Under the pieces are notes generated by a model. It was not told where the DNA came from. It saw only the letters and a program-made list of their open reading frames with translations, and made no database searches. The position numbers and the translations under genes are program-made. From JAFGTX01 sp942492225 (GTDB lineage Bacteria > Bacillota > Clostridia > Peptostreptococcales > Acidaminobacteraceae), in assembly GCA_942492225.1 (NCBI GenBank), contig CALODS010000004.1, forward strand, positions 1 through 64,000: a stretch of 64,000 bases of DNA. Reading direction: 5' to 3'. Shown piece by piece: positions 1 to 8,081 of the stretch. Positions within the stretch are counted from its first letter, which is position 1, and every line of letters begins with the position of its first letter.

Positions 1-705
1 TAAGTTCATCTGTTTTAATATTTTTAAGGACAACACGTTCTAAATGATCTTCACCTTCAAAACCATGAACTACTGAATTCCATACGAAATCCATTTTAGG
101 ATTTGAAAGTGCTGCTTTTTTAGCAATTTCATTACAATCCATAATACCTTCATCATGCATTACTGAAACAGTAACTTTATTAGCAAACTTAGTTAAGAAC
201 ATACCTTCTTCTATAGCAGCATCTCCTGAACCAATAACCACAACATGTTTATCAGTATTGGCAGCAGCATCACAAGTTGCACAGAATGAAATACCTTTAT
301 CAAATAAGAAATCTTCTTCGTTTAAGCCACCTGTTACTCTTGGTCTACCACCAGTAGCAATAATAACTGTTTTTGCTTCATATACTTGTTTCTAAATGTC
401 TCAACAATTTTTTCATCTCCACTTAAATCTACATGATTTAACAGCTGTTAATTTGAATTTTACGCCAAGATTTTTAGCTTGTTTTTGCATTAAATTCATA
501 AATCGTTTCCCCCTTAGGTTCATCTGGGAATCCTGGATAATTTTCAATTTCGTTTGTATATGTTGCAAGACCACCAACTAAGGATTTTTCAATTAGTAAT
601 GTTTTTAGTCTTGCTCTACCAGCGTATATTGCTGCAGATAAGCCACCAGGACCTCCACCGATAATAACAACATCATAATTGTTCGACTTTCTTTTCTCTA
701 GCCAA
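1..705 (-). pseudogene. Thioredoxin-reductase-like FAD oxidoreductase, frameshifted, runs off window
   Basis: Read on the minus strand, this encodes a TrxB-like flavoprotein. The FAD-binding motif [14 protein letters not shown] lies near the start, followed by [17 protein letters not shown]. After a set of indels comes GISFCATCDAA, whose CxxC is the redox-active pair of thioredoxin reductases, then an NAD(P)-binding stretch VVVIGSGDAAIEEG. The C-terminus is cut off by the window edge. Between about 390 and 500 the frame changes at least three times, partly in A-runs (one A extra, one A missing), while the residues on both sides stay well conserved. An ideal AAGGAGG site eight bases before a TTG at 705 suggests a separate gene. 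In the present sequence, however, the upstream YedE frame reads straight into it. It probably reduced a persulfide or disulfide carrier for the neighbouring TusA/YeeE sulfur module. Whether the indels are decay or sequence error is open. Confidence 0.72.
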
Positions 706-1292
706 TGTATAGTCCTCCTTACATAAAGAACTTTACTAAGTAGTTTACTTCCAACAACTGCGCCACAGAACATGACTATTGCAAATACCCAACCTGATAA
801 AGATAGAGATGCAATACCACTATATAATGCACCAATATTACATCCATATGCAATTCTAGCACCGTAACCCATTAATAATCCACCAATAATTGCTGCAATA
901 ATTTGTTTCTTTGACTTTATTTTCTTAATCTTAAAACCTGACGCTAGAAGCGTTGTAGCCAATGCACCAAAAATAATGCCTAAGATTTCTCCATGTACCT
1001 GCATGATTTAAGAATCCAGCTTCAAGTGTTGATTGTGCACCGGAACTTGCAAAATAGTACCATTTATCAACTGATCCACCTAACCGCTTCAAAAATCCAT
1101 GCGCCCCAATATGCAAATACACCTGAGACTCCCCATGGATTACCTGTTGAAGCGAATGTTACTATTTGAAATATAGATAATAAAATTGCAGCAGTCTACA
1201 TAAGTAAATGGACTTTTAATCCATTTTTTATAGTAGTCATTTTCTTTTACTTTATCGAAAAATTTAACTTTCTTTTCTGATGTATTTTCCAA
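690..1292 (-). pseudogene. YeeE/YedE-family sulfur transporter half, frameshifted
   Basis: This is a membrane protein of the YeeE/YedE (thiosulfate or sulfur-compound uptake) family. The diagnostic stretch [20 protein letters not shown] followed by SLSLSGW is intact and includes the conserved Cys of the NIG loop. The start is taken as TTG at 1292 because GGGAGGTG lies just upstream. The first residues are ENTSEKKVKFFDK, and the segments NPWGVSGVFAYWGAWIFEA and GGSVDKWYYFASSGAQSTL can be rejoined only by switching frame several times (near 1195, 1090 and 985). Between the breaks the protein looks healthy. It belongs to the same minus-strand operon as the other YeeE half, TusA and the flavoprotein. 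The family normally has about nine helices; here it appears to be split into two half-size genes on either side of tusA. Confidence 0.72.
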
Positions 1293-1333
1293 ACGTTTGG
1301 ACACCTCCCAATTTAAGTGTGAGTAAAACAGGA

Positions 1334-1576
1334 TTATTTAACTTTTTCGATGATAACTTCCCATTCACCGTCATCTACTTCTTCAATTTCTACATTGTGA
1401 CCATCTTTTCTTGCCCATTCAGGAACATTTTTCATTGCACAACTATGATCGATTTGAACGATTAATACATCACCAATTTCCATTTCATTTAATTTATTTT
1501 GAGCCTTTACCAATGGAACTGGACACGCTTCTCCTAAACAATCAATTACTACTTCATTCATTTTCATTACCTCCAT
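1334..1576 (-). CDS. TusA-family sulfur carrier protein (first copy)
   Basis: An 80-residue TusA/SirA-like sulfur carrier. The signature GEACPVPLVKAQ near residue 15 holds the cysteine that carries a persulfide sulfur in this family. The rest follows the family's small alpha/beta fold, ending in DGEWEVIIEK. The start may be ATG at 1576, or the ATG of MNEVVIDC three to five codons later; both lie close behind a GGAGG site. It sits between two YeeE/YedE half-transporter genes, the classic setting in which TusA accepts sulfur that enters through the channel. It is one of the few intact reading frames in this damaged stretch, perhaps only because it is short. Partner enzymes cannot be named from the sequence alone. 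Confidence 0.88.
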   Translation of the reverse strand: MEVMKMNEVVIDCLGEACPVPLVKAQNKLNEMEIGDVLIVQIDHSCAMKNVPEWARKDGHNVEIEEVDDGEWEVIIEKVK

Positions 1577-1623
1577 AAATTTTATATTATTTTATAATTT
1601 ATTAACTCGCTTTTTCTTTTTCT

Positions 1624-2286
1624 TCATTTCTCAGCAGCTACATATAATAAGCCAATAATTAATAATTATCTGATAATGCTCCAAACCACTCCAAATACAT
1701 CTGGTAGAAAAACTGCTTTTCCTTTTGATATGAAATTCTATTTCCACCATCCAAAATCATGAGCTCCCCATAGTGAACCGATCAATAAAGAAGATAGTGA
1801 TAATAACTTGCATATGGAAATCCTTCTCCAACTCTCATTAGTGTTCCTGATGCACAACCACCGGCAATAACCATTCCTATACCAAACATAAAAGCTCCAA
1901 TAACTGTTGCAAAACTAATTGGTACAACATAACTCTTGCCCAGGCATTGGTAATCCCCTTGACATAGTAACCATATTTTATAGCTGTAAATCCAATTGTC
2001 GTAATTGCAAAAGCAATTAATACAGCTCTTGTAATGGATGTACCTCCAGTTAGATAGGGATCTCTCATTGATGCTGTAAAGCAAAATCTTGCTTTTGTAA
2101 AATGACACCAAAACATACGCCAGTTACCCAAAAAAAACTAATTTAGGATTACTTGTGCCAAGCCAATTCCAATAGCAACAATAATTGCAACTAGAATGCT
2201 ACACCGAAAGGAATTTGATTTTTCTTAGGCTTTCGTGTGTGCACGTGTAGAACTTCTTCTACTTGCAATTGACTTTGCTCTGCCAT
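1624..2286 (-). pseudogene. YeeE/YedE-family transporter N-terminal half, frameshifted and with stops
   Basis: This is the first gene of the sulfur operon, with ATG at 2286 behind TAAGGAG. It begins MAEQSQLQVEEVLHVHTRKP and then shows the YeeE/YedE hallmarks GVCFGVILQKARFCFTAS, MRDPYLTGGTSITRAVLIAF and FGIGMVIAGGCASGTLMRVG, followed by SLWGAHDFGWW and IIGLLYVAAEK before TGA. At least five single-base frame changes are needed to join these (near 2200, 2160, 1935 and 1825). There are also in-frame TAG and TAA codons near 1735 and 1675. The nonsense codons point to genuine decay more than the indels do. The cysteine in RFCFTA and the one in GGCASG correspond to the conserved sulfur-handling cysteines of the family. 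Confidence 0.72.
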
Positions 2287-2479
2287 TATATCACTCCTTA
2301 CATGATTACAATATTGATACGAACTTAACAATCTCACCTCTATAATATAACATCCAAGTCTGATAAATAATTAACTATATTTAAAAAGCTATATTAGAAA
2401 TACTTATAGCAAAAATGTTATACTAGGAAATATAATAGAGAATGTAAGATTGTTAAAACTTACTTATAGAGAGGTGGAA

Positions 2480-3380
2480 ATGATGAATATTGGAACACTT
2501 AAATACTTTAAAGAAATAGTTGAGACACAAAGTATTTCAAAGGTAGCGCAAAACAGTCATATTTCTCAATCGGCACTGAGTCAAATAATTCAAAACCTGA
2601 AGCTGAATTAAGGTATAAATTACTTGATAGAAGCAATAAAGGTGTTCATCCTACTGAAATGGGGAAAATCGTCTACAAATATTCTGGTACAATGCTTCGG
2701 ATCTATCAAAAGATGGAAGACGAACTGTATTCCAGAAAGCTAAAATTAGAAAATGTAAGAATCAATGGTTACTCTTCATTTATCAATTATTCATTACCTT
2801 GCATTCTGTATAAGATTAAAAAGAAATTTCCTGGATATAAGTTCGAAGTTCACTCTAAATCCAATGAAGAATCTTTCAATGATTTATCAAATGAAATTAC
2901 AGATATTGGCTTTTGTCAGTGAAGAACCATTGTGATGATGGTTTAAATTATGATTTTATCGGAAAAGAAAAAATTGTGTTGGCAGCTGCAAAAATAATAA
3001 CATACCTGAGACGATTACTGTTGAAGACTTAATGAAATATGAGTTGATTATGCTGGACAATTCATCTGCTATTCATAACATCTTAAGAAAAAAATTCAAA
3101 TGTGCAGATGTGTTGTTTGACGATTTAAACATCATGTTTGAGATTGACTCAATTGGTGCAGCAAAATCTTCTGTAAGCAATAATTTAGGGATTAGCTTTT
3201 TACCGTATATGTCAATAAAAAAAGAACTCTATCAAAAAGAGTTCAAATTAATTGAAATTGAGGATTTCGATTTAGATCCATAGTATATACATCGTTTCTA
3301 GAAAAGAAAATGAAAATACAGTCGCATTATCCCCAATTATAAAATACTTTATAAAAAGTGGTACAAGTGAATTCTGTTAG
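2480..3380 (+). pseudogene. LysR-family transcriptional regulator, frameshifted
   Basis: This is a LysR-type regulator divergent from the sulfur operon, the usual arrangement for a regulator of the neighbouring genes. ATG at 2480 follows GAGGTGG. The N-terminal winged helix-turn-helix reads MMNIGTLKYFKEIVETQSIS and then VAQNSHISQSALSQIIQNL. It breaks at about 2600 and resumes as AELRYKLLDRSNKGVHPTEM. The effector domain continues in pieces (RINGYSSFINYSLP, LMKYELIMLDNSSAIHNI, NLGISFLPYMSIKKELY), with further frame changes near 2915, 2985 and 3283. The last frame reaches TAG at 3380, giving a normal length of about 300 residues. A single missing T at about 3283 would explain the premature stop there. 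As written, it cannot make a full protein. Confidence 0.75.
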
Positions 3381-3385
3381 CAAAA

Positions 3386-3601
3386 TTATTTGGTAATAGT
3401 AATTTCCCAAACGCCATTCATTACTTCATCAATTTCAATTTGGTGTTTCGTGTTTTTGTAATAGTCATCAATAGATTCAACAACACAGCTATGATCAACA
3501 ACAAGCATAAAGGAGTCACCTGTTTGTAGTTCTTCAAGTTTTTGTTGGATTTTGATTAATGGTATTGGACAAACATCCCCAAAGCAATCAATTTTAATCA
3601 T
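3386..3601 (-). CDS. TusA-family sulfur carrier protein (second copy)
   Basis: A 71-residue TusA-like protein. The motif FGDVCPIPLIKIQQ places the persulfide-carrying cysteine at about residue 11, and the C-terminus NGVWEITITK resembles the ending of the TusA at 1334-1576. A GAGGTG site precedes the ATG. It lies tail to tail with the LysR gene and next to the sulfur operon, so the locus has two TusA copies that differ clearly in sequence. They are probably not recent duplicates and may serve different donors or acceptors. The reading frame is intact. Confidence 0.88.
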   Translation of the reverse strand: MIKIDCFGDVCPIPLIKIQQKLEELQTGDSFMLVVDHSCVVESIDDYYKNTKHQIEIDEVMNGVWEITITK

Positions 3602-3661
3602 AAGAACACCTCAAATAGAATTTGTATTAGAGTCAGTATATCATGAAAAGGAAATGAGACG

Positions 3662-4426
3662 ATGGAAAAAATATCAATAATTATTCCTGTTTATAATAGT
3701 GAATCATCCTTAACGGTATTAAATGATGAGATTGATGCCTGTTTTAGCGACCATGACTATTTAGTTGAAAAAATATTTGTTGATGATGCAAGTCGTGACA
3801 ATAGCTTTATGTTATTAGAATCACTTGCAGTTTCAGCAAATAACTTACATACAATTAAAATTATTCGGCTTAAAATAAATGCAGGACAGCAAAATGCGCT
3901 GTTTTGTGGATTACACTATGCAACTGGAGATTATATTGTCACAATGGATGATGACTTGCAACATGATATAAGTTATGTCAAAAAAATGATTAATCTTTTA
4001 CAGTCCGGTATCGATCTAGTTTATGGTGTACATCAAAATTCTGAAATAGAGATTAGAAGTATTGGCTCTAAGTTAACGGGTTACTTTTTTAGAAAGACGT
4101 TTCCGATTCTGGATGGTAAACGCGTGAGTAGTTTTAGAGCATTTAATAAAAGTTCATTGCAAAGTGTATTGCAGTGCCAATACAAGTTTATTTATCTAAG
4201 TGCCTTACTTCTTAAATCGGTTAAAACTATTGAAAACATTGAAATTGTAAAGAGAGAGAGACGTTATGGTCAATCAGGCTATAGCTTAAATAAGCTTATT
4301 GTACTTTTTTTAAAACTTAATTATTATTATGGAAATTTTGTACCAGAATTTTTAAAACCAGTGGGAGTAGCATATGAAGAAAGTGATGATGTTGGGTGCT
4401 GGAAATTGTCAGCTGAATGCCATTAA
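3662..4426 (+). CDS. Family 2 glycosyltransferase (GtrB/DPM1-like)
   Basis: A 254-residue GT-A fold glycosyltransferase. It opens with ISIIIPVYNSESSL, carries FVDDASRDNSF (nucleotide-binding Asp pair) near residue 45 and VTMDDDLQHDI (metal-binding DDD) near residue 95, the pattern of polyprenyl-phosphate sugar transferases such as ArnC, GtrB and DPM1. Unlike many of these it has no C-terminal membrane helices, so it may be soluble or depend on a partner. Its last 18 codons overlap the next gene by 53 bases in another frame. A multi-helix GT39-like transferase lies downstream on the opposite strand (8082-9635) and could use the lipid-linked sugar made here; this link is inference. The acceptor and sugar are unknown. 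Confidence 0.85.
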   Translation: MEKISIIIPVYNSESSLTVLNDEIDACFSDHDYLVEKIFVDDASRDNSFMLLESLAVSANNLHTIKIIRLKINAGQQNALFCGLHYATGDYIVTMDDDLQHDISYVKKMINLLQSGIDLVYGVHQNSEIEIRSIGSKLTGYFFRKTFPILDGKRVSSFRAFNKSSLQSVLQCQYKFIYLSALLLKSVKTIENIEIVKRERRYGQSGYSLNKLIVLFLKLNYYYGNFVPEFLKPVGVAYEESDDVGCWKLSAECH

Positions 4427-5636
4427 ACGAATAAGAGAATTAGGCTACGAAGTTGTTGTGAGTGATCCGAGTCCTTTGTCACCAGGGAAATTAATTGGAA
4501 ATGTCTCTGTGTTGGCAGATACTTTTTCTTTTGAAGAAAGTTTAAGCGTAGCAGAGGCTCAGATGATTGACGCCATCATGACCAGCGGCACAGATCAACC
4601 AGTACTTACGGTGAACCAAATTGCTCAACGATTAAAATTACCACAATTGTTGTCACTAGAAAGTGCATTGTTAGTGACAAACAAGAAATTGATGAAAAAA
4701 AAATTCATAGAGAATAATATTCCTACAACACCATACGCTCTTTGTTCGAAGGGGTTTAAAGATCAAGTTTTAGGACACCTTACACCACCGTTTGTTATAA
4801 AGCCAATAGATTCTCAAGGACAACGTGGTATTTATAAGGTAGGAACAATCCCCGAAATTCATGGGCTATTTAATGACGTATTAAAATATTCAAGAGCAGA
4901 TGAAATTCTTGTAGAAAATTATTATGAAAATGAAGAAGTGACAGTGACGGGTTGGGTGCAAAATGGAAACGTTAAAATTTTGACTATAACTGACCGCGTG
5001 ACTTTTGGTAGCGACGATCATATTGGTATTTGTATTGCACATGAATATCCATCGAAACATTTAGAGCGCTATAGAGATGAATTCATGAGACTCACTCATA
5101 AGATTTGTAAGGTGTTTAATATTCATGAAGGTCCGATTTATTTCCAATATCTTGTTGGCGAATGTGGGGTACGTGTCAATGAAATCGCTTGCCGGATTGG
5201 TGGTGCTTATGAAGATGTCTTTGTGCCAGTGGTTACAGGAATTGATGTATTGACACTTAACATTTGCAGTGTTGTAGGTGATTCGTCGCCAATATTTGAT
5301 AAAATGTTAAAAGAGTTGCAGCTTTATCACTATTGCGAGAACGGTCTTCGTGTATCTGTTCAGCTATTTTTTTGTCAACCAGGTGAGGTGTTTGATTTAG
5401 AACCGAGAGAAGCGCTTATTAAACAAGCGTATGTACTCGACATGGGTTATAACGTCAAAAAAGGAAGTAAGATAGGGACAATAGAAAATGCAAGTCAACG
5501 CGCAGGATATATTATTATAACCGGTGAAACTGAAGAAATATTACAAAAAAATATAGAAAAAACCTTTGATCAATTGCGTATTTTAGATAAGTTTGGCAAA
5601 AATCTTATCATTCGTCAAAAGAGAAGCTATAGATAA
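4374..5636 (+). CDS. ATP-grasp domain carboxylate-amine ligase-like protein
   Basis: A 420-residue protein of the carbamoyl-phosphate-synthase-like ATP-grasp superfamily. The N-terminal Rossmann-like segment MKKVMMLGAGNCQLNAIKR is followed by the central ATP-grasp stretch PPFVIKPIDSQGQRGIYKV (lysine and glycine loop), EILVENYYENEEVTVTGWV and the metal-site region RVNEIACRIGGAYED. Such enzymes join a carboxylate to an amine or thiol with ATP. The start at 4374 follows GTGGGAG and overlaps the glycosyltransferase. The stop is only 14 bases before an ABC-transporter binding protein, so one transcript probably carries the glycosyltransferase, this ligase and the importer. The substrate cannot be read from the sequence; a natural-product or surface-sugar role are both possible. 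Confidence 0.8.
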   Translation: MKKVMMLGAGNCQLNAIKRIRELGYEVVVSDPSPLSPGKLIGNVSVLADTFSFEESLSVAEAQMIDAIMTSGTDQPVLTVNQIAQRLKLPQLLSLESALLVTNKKLMKKKFIENNIPTTPYALCSKGFKDQVLGHLTPPFVIKPIDSQGQRGIYKVGTIPEIHGLFNDVLKYSRADEILVENYYENEEVTVTGWVQNGNVKILTITDRVTFGSDDHIGICIAHEYPSKHLERYRDEFMRLTHKICKVFNIHEGPIYFQYLVGECGVRVNEIACRIGGAYEDVFVPVVTGIDVLTLNICSVVGDSSPIFDKMLKELQLYHYCENGLRVSVQLFFCQPGEVFDLEPREALIKQAYVLDMGYNVKKGSKIGTIENASQRAGYIIITGETEEILQKNIEKTFDQLRILDKFGKNLIIRQKRSYR

Positions 5637-5650
5637 GTAGGGAGAATAAG

Positions 5651-6583
5651 ATGAAAAAAATCATTGTAATAATATTAATGCTAACGTTTTTCCTAACGGT
5701 TGGATGCAGCAAACAAAAAGAGCAAACAAAAGAAATTGTTATAGCAGAACAGTTTGGGTTGGCTTATGCGCCACTTCAAATTATGAAAGAGAAGGGCTAT
5801 TTATCGGAGGCATTGCCAGATTATGAAGTCAAGTGGGTCAAACTAGGAAATACTGCAGCAATTAGAGAAGCTGTTTTGGGTGAATCTCTGGATGTTGGAT
5901 TTCTTGGTATTCCACCATTTCTAATAGGCTATGATAATGGCATGGAGTGGGGCATATTTTCAGGTTTATCAAGTGCGCCGCTAGGACTTGTTAGTAATGA
6001 TCCTGCCATTAAAACATTGGAAGATATAGAGATTACAGATAGAATCGTATTACCTCAACCAGGAAGTATTCAGCACATTCTACTATCGATGGCTGCCGAA
6101 AAAACATTTGGACAAGCGGATTATTTTGACAAACAATTGGTCACAATGAAGCATCCTGATGGTATGACCGCATTACTTTCAGAAGGTGATGTTAAACTAC
6201 ACTATACATCCCCACCATTTTTATTTGAAGAACTGAAACATGAGAATCTATCATTGGTTATAGACGGAAATACTTGTTTTGGAGATGATTTTACTTTTAT
6301 TGTTGGGATGACGACGAAAACATTTAAAGAAGATTCACAAGCTTATAATGCCCTTGTTTCAGGTGTAGAGGCATCAGTGAACTATATGAAAACACATCCC
6401 GAAGAATCCATAGAAATTCTAAGTCATTATTATGATTATGATAAAGTGATTTTAAAAGATTATGTGTATCAACAAGGTATAACCTATACAACAGACGTCA
6501 AGGGGTTAGAAACATTTATAACATTTATGGTAGAGAATAAGCTGTTAAAAGAAACTATTAAGGTTGATGATGTTTTATGGTAA
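5651..6583 (+). CDS. ABC transporter substrate-binding lipoprotein, NitT/TauT type
   Basis: A 310-residue exported lipoprotein. The signal peptide ends in the lipobox FLTVGC (Cys about residue 19). The mature part begins IVIAEQFGLAYAPLQIMKEK and contains LGESLDVGFLGIPPFLIGYD, the arrangement of SsuA/TauA/ThiY-like binding proteins. AGGGAG precedes the ATG. It heads a compact binding protein-permease-ATPase set, and its gene overlaps that of the permease by seven bases. Family members import sulfonates, nitrate, cyanate, thiamine precursors and similar compounds. No riboswitch or biosynthetic neighbour fixes the substrate, though the sulfur genes nearby make an organosulfur compound a fair guess. 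Confidence 0.87.
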   Translation: MKKIIVIILMLTFFLTVGCSKQKEQTKEIVIAEQFGLAYAPLQIMKEKGYLSEALPDYEVKWVKLGNTAAIREAVLGESLDVGFLGIPPFLIGYDNGMEWGIFSGLSSAPLGLVSNDPAIKTLEDIEITDRIVLPQPGSIQHILLSMAAEKTFGQADYFDKQLVTMKHPDGMTALLSEGDVKLHYTSPPFLFEELKHENLSLVIDGNTCFGDDFTFIVGMTTKTFKEDSQAYNALVSGVEASVNYMKTHPEESIEILSHYYDYDKVILKDYVYQQGITYTTDVKGLETFITFMVENKLLKETIKVDDVLW

Positions 6584-7338
6584 AGCCTAAAAATGGACAT
6601 ATTATTTTTTTGATCTTGCTGCTAATCTTGTGGCAACTTATAGCACTTTCAGGAAAATATAGCTTAGCATTACTTCCACGAGTGGATACAGTATTAATGG
6701 TACTGTTAAAAGAAACAATGAATGGTCAGTTGCCTTTGGCGGTACTTTACAGCTTTTGGTCAATTACAAAAGGGCTTATTATAGCGCTTATAATTAGTGG
6801 TCTACTTGTTGGCTGTTCGAGAATAAATCTATGGATGAAAGAGTGGGTTGATTTTCTTATTACAATTGCCCATCCACTGCCTGGCATTGCCATTCTTCCG
6901 CTGGTAATCCTTTGGTTTGGGATTGGTGAGAAAGCGGTGTTGTTTGTAGTTGTTCACTCTATGGTATGGCCAATGACTTTAACGATTAAAGCAGAAGTAA
7001 TAAGACTCTATGAACACCATAATAGACTCTCTAAAGCATTTAATCTGCCATGGTGGATTTCTGGTGTTCATATATACCTTATAGGAACATTGCCTGCAAT
7101 TATAAGTGGTATAAGAATTGGCTGGAGCCGTGGATGGAGAGCGTTTATAAGTGCTGAAATGATTTTTGGAATTGTAGGTAATCACAGTGGTCTTGGTTGG
7201 TATTTATTTGAACAAAGAGTCTACATGAATGCAGCGGGATTATTTTCGGGGATTATTGCCATTATATTTTGTGGTGTGTTGATGGAACAAGTCATATTTA
7301 ATAAGGCTGAAAAGTGGATTGAAATGAGATGGAAATAG
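6577..7338 (+). CDS. ABC transporter permease, NitT/TauT type
   Basis: A 253-residue integral membrane permease of the SsuC/TauC kind, with about six hydrophobic helices. The binding-protein-dependent permease signature is seen around LIGTLPAIISGIRIGWSRGW and AFISAEMIFGIVGNHSGLGW, near residues 165-205. The ATG at 6577 overlaps the end of the binding-protein gene, which points to coupled translation. Together with the ATPase downstream it completes an importer. Nothing unusual was seen. Confidence 0.88.
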   Translation: MVKPKNGHIIFLILLLILWQLIALSGKYSLALLPRVDTVLMVLLKETMNGQLPLAVLYSFWSITKGLIIALIISGLLVGCSRINLWMKEWVDFLITIAHPLPGIAILPLVILWFGIGEKAVLFVVVHSMVWPMTLTIKAEVIRLYEHHNRLSKAFNLPWWISGVHIYLIGTLPAIISGIRIGWSRGWRAFISAEMIFGIVGNHSGLGWYLFEQRVYMNAAGLFSGIIAIIFCGVLMEQVIFNKAEKWIEMRWK

Positions 7339-7346
7339 GAGAAATA

Positions 7347-8000
7347 ATGAAGCCGATCATTGAAGTGAGAAACTTATGTAAACGTTACGATGGTGAAATC
7401 ATTATTGAAAATTTATCTTTTGATATTTATCAAAATGAGATTTTAGTGATTTTAGGTGCATCAGGTGCTGGTAAAACAACTTTGATGAATATTCTCTCAA
7501 AACAAGATGAAGTGTATGAAGGTGCTATTCATTATGATTCAACAGTTTTTAATAGGATAAAAGTACCCTTGCCTATAGTTTTTCAAGATTTTGAACAATT
7601 GTTGCCATGGTATACAGTAAAGAAAAATATACTATTACCTTATGAGAGAACGCGTTTCACAAAACATGATGAGGCGTTGCTAAAATTTATTGGTATTGAA
7701 GATCATTTGCATAAACGACCAAGTCAGCTTTCTGGTGGAATGAAACAACGTGTTGCTATAGCACGCGCTTTAATGTCAGATGCTAAAATTATATTTATGG
7801 ATGAGCCTTTTGGCAGTTTAGACCCTCAAAGGCGTTTGCAACTGCAAGAACTTATTTTACAGCTCAATAGGACTTATCATAAAACAATTGTTTTTATAAC
7901 CCACGATAGAGAAGAAGCACATAAGATTGCATCAAGAATTGGAATTATAAAAAATGATAAAACTTTTGAAGTAAGCAAAGTAGATGAAGTGAGGCAATGA
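7347..8000 (+). CDS. ABC transporter ATP-binding protein, NitT/TauT type
   Basis: The energising ATPase of the importer, 217 residues from the preferred start. Walker A is GASGAGKTTL near residue 40, the signature is LSGGMKQR, Walker B is KIIFMDEPFGSLD, and the switch histidine is in VFITHDREEA. The start at 7347 is chosen over an upstream ATG at 7329 because TAGGAG lies just before it, overlapping the permease stop. The gene ends the operon and is followed by a strong hairpin terminator shared with the convergent gene. Confidence 0.88.
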   Translation: MKPIIEVRNLCKRYDGEIIIENLSFDIYQNEILVILGASGAGKTTLMNILSKQDEVYEGAIHYDSTVFNRIKVPLPIVFQDFEQLLPWYTVKKNILLPYERTRFTKHDEALLKFIGIEDHLHKRPSQLSGGMKQRVAIARALMSDAKIIFMDEPFGSLDPQRRLQLQELILQLNRTYHKTIVFITHDREEAHKIASRIGIIKNDKTFEVSKVDEVRQ

Positions 8001-8036
8001 ACGTTAGACTTTTATACAGCATTTTATAATAAATAA

Positions 8037-8076
8037 GCGGTAATTGGTACAATAGATGGTGCCAATTACCGCTTTT
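8037..8076. terminator. Bidirectional Rho-independent terminator
   Basis: A 14-bp stem (8037-8050 with 8059-8072, one G-T pair) closes an 8-base loop and is followed by TTTT. It lies between the convergent importer operon and the GT39-like gene and can serve both strands. Confidence 0.85.
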
Positions 8077-8081
8077 ATCAT

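Noticed and set aside
474..1004. A natural YedE-thioredoxin reductase fusion protein
   Set aside because: The open frame does join the two, but a full AAGGAGG plus TTG start lies at the junction in another frame, and the region is full of indels, so the fusion is probably produced by a frameshift.
5651..8000. Thiamine-precursor importer (ThiXYZ)
   Set aside because: The family fits, but there is no TPP riboswitch or thiamine gene nearby, so the substrate is left open.
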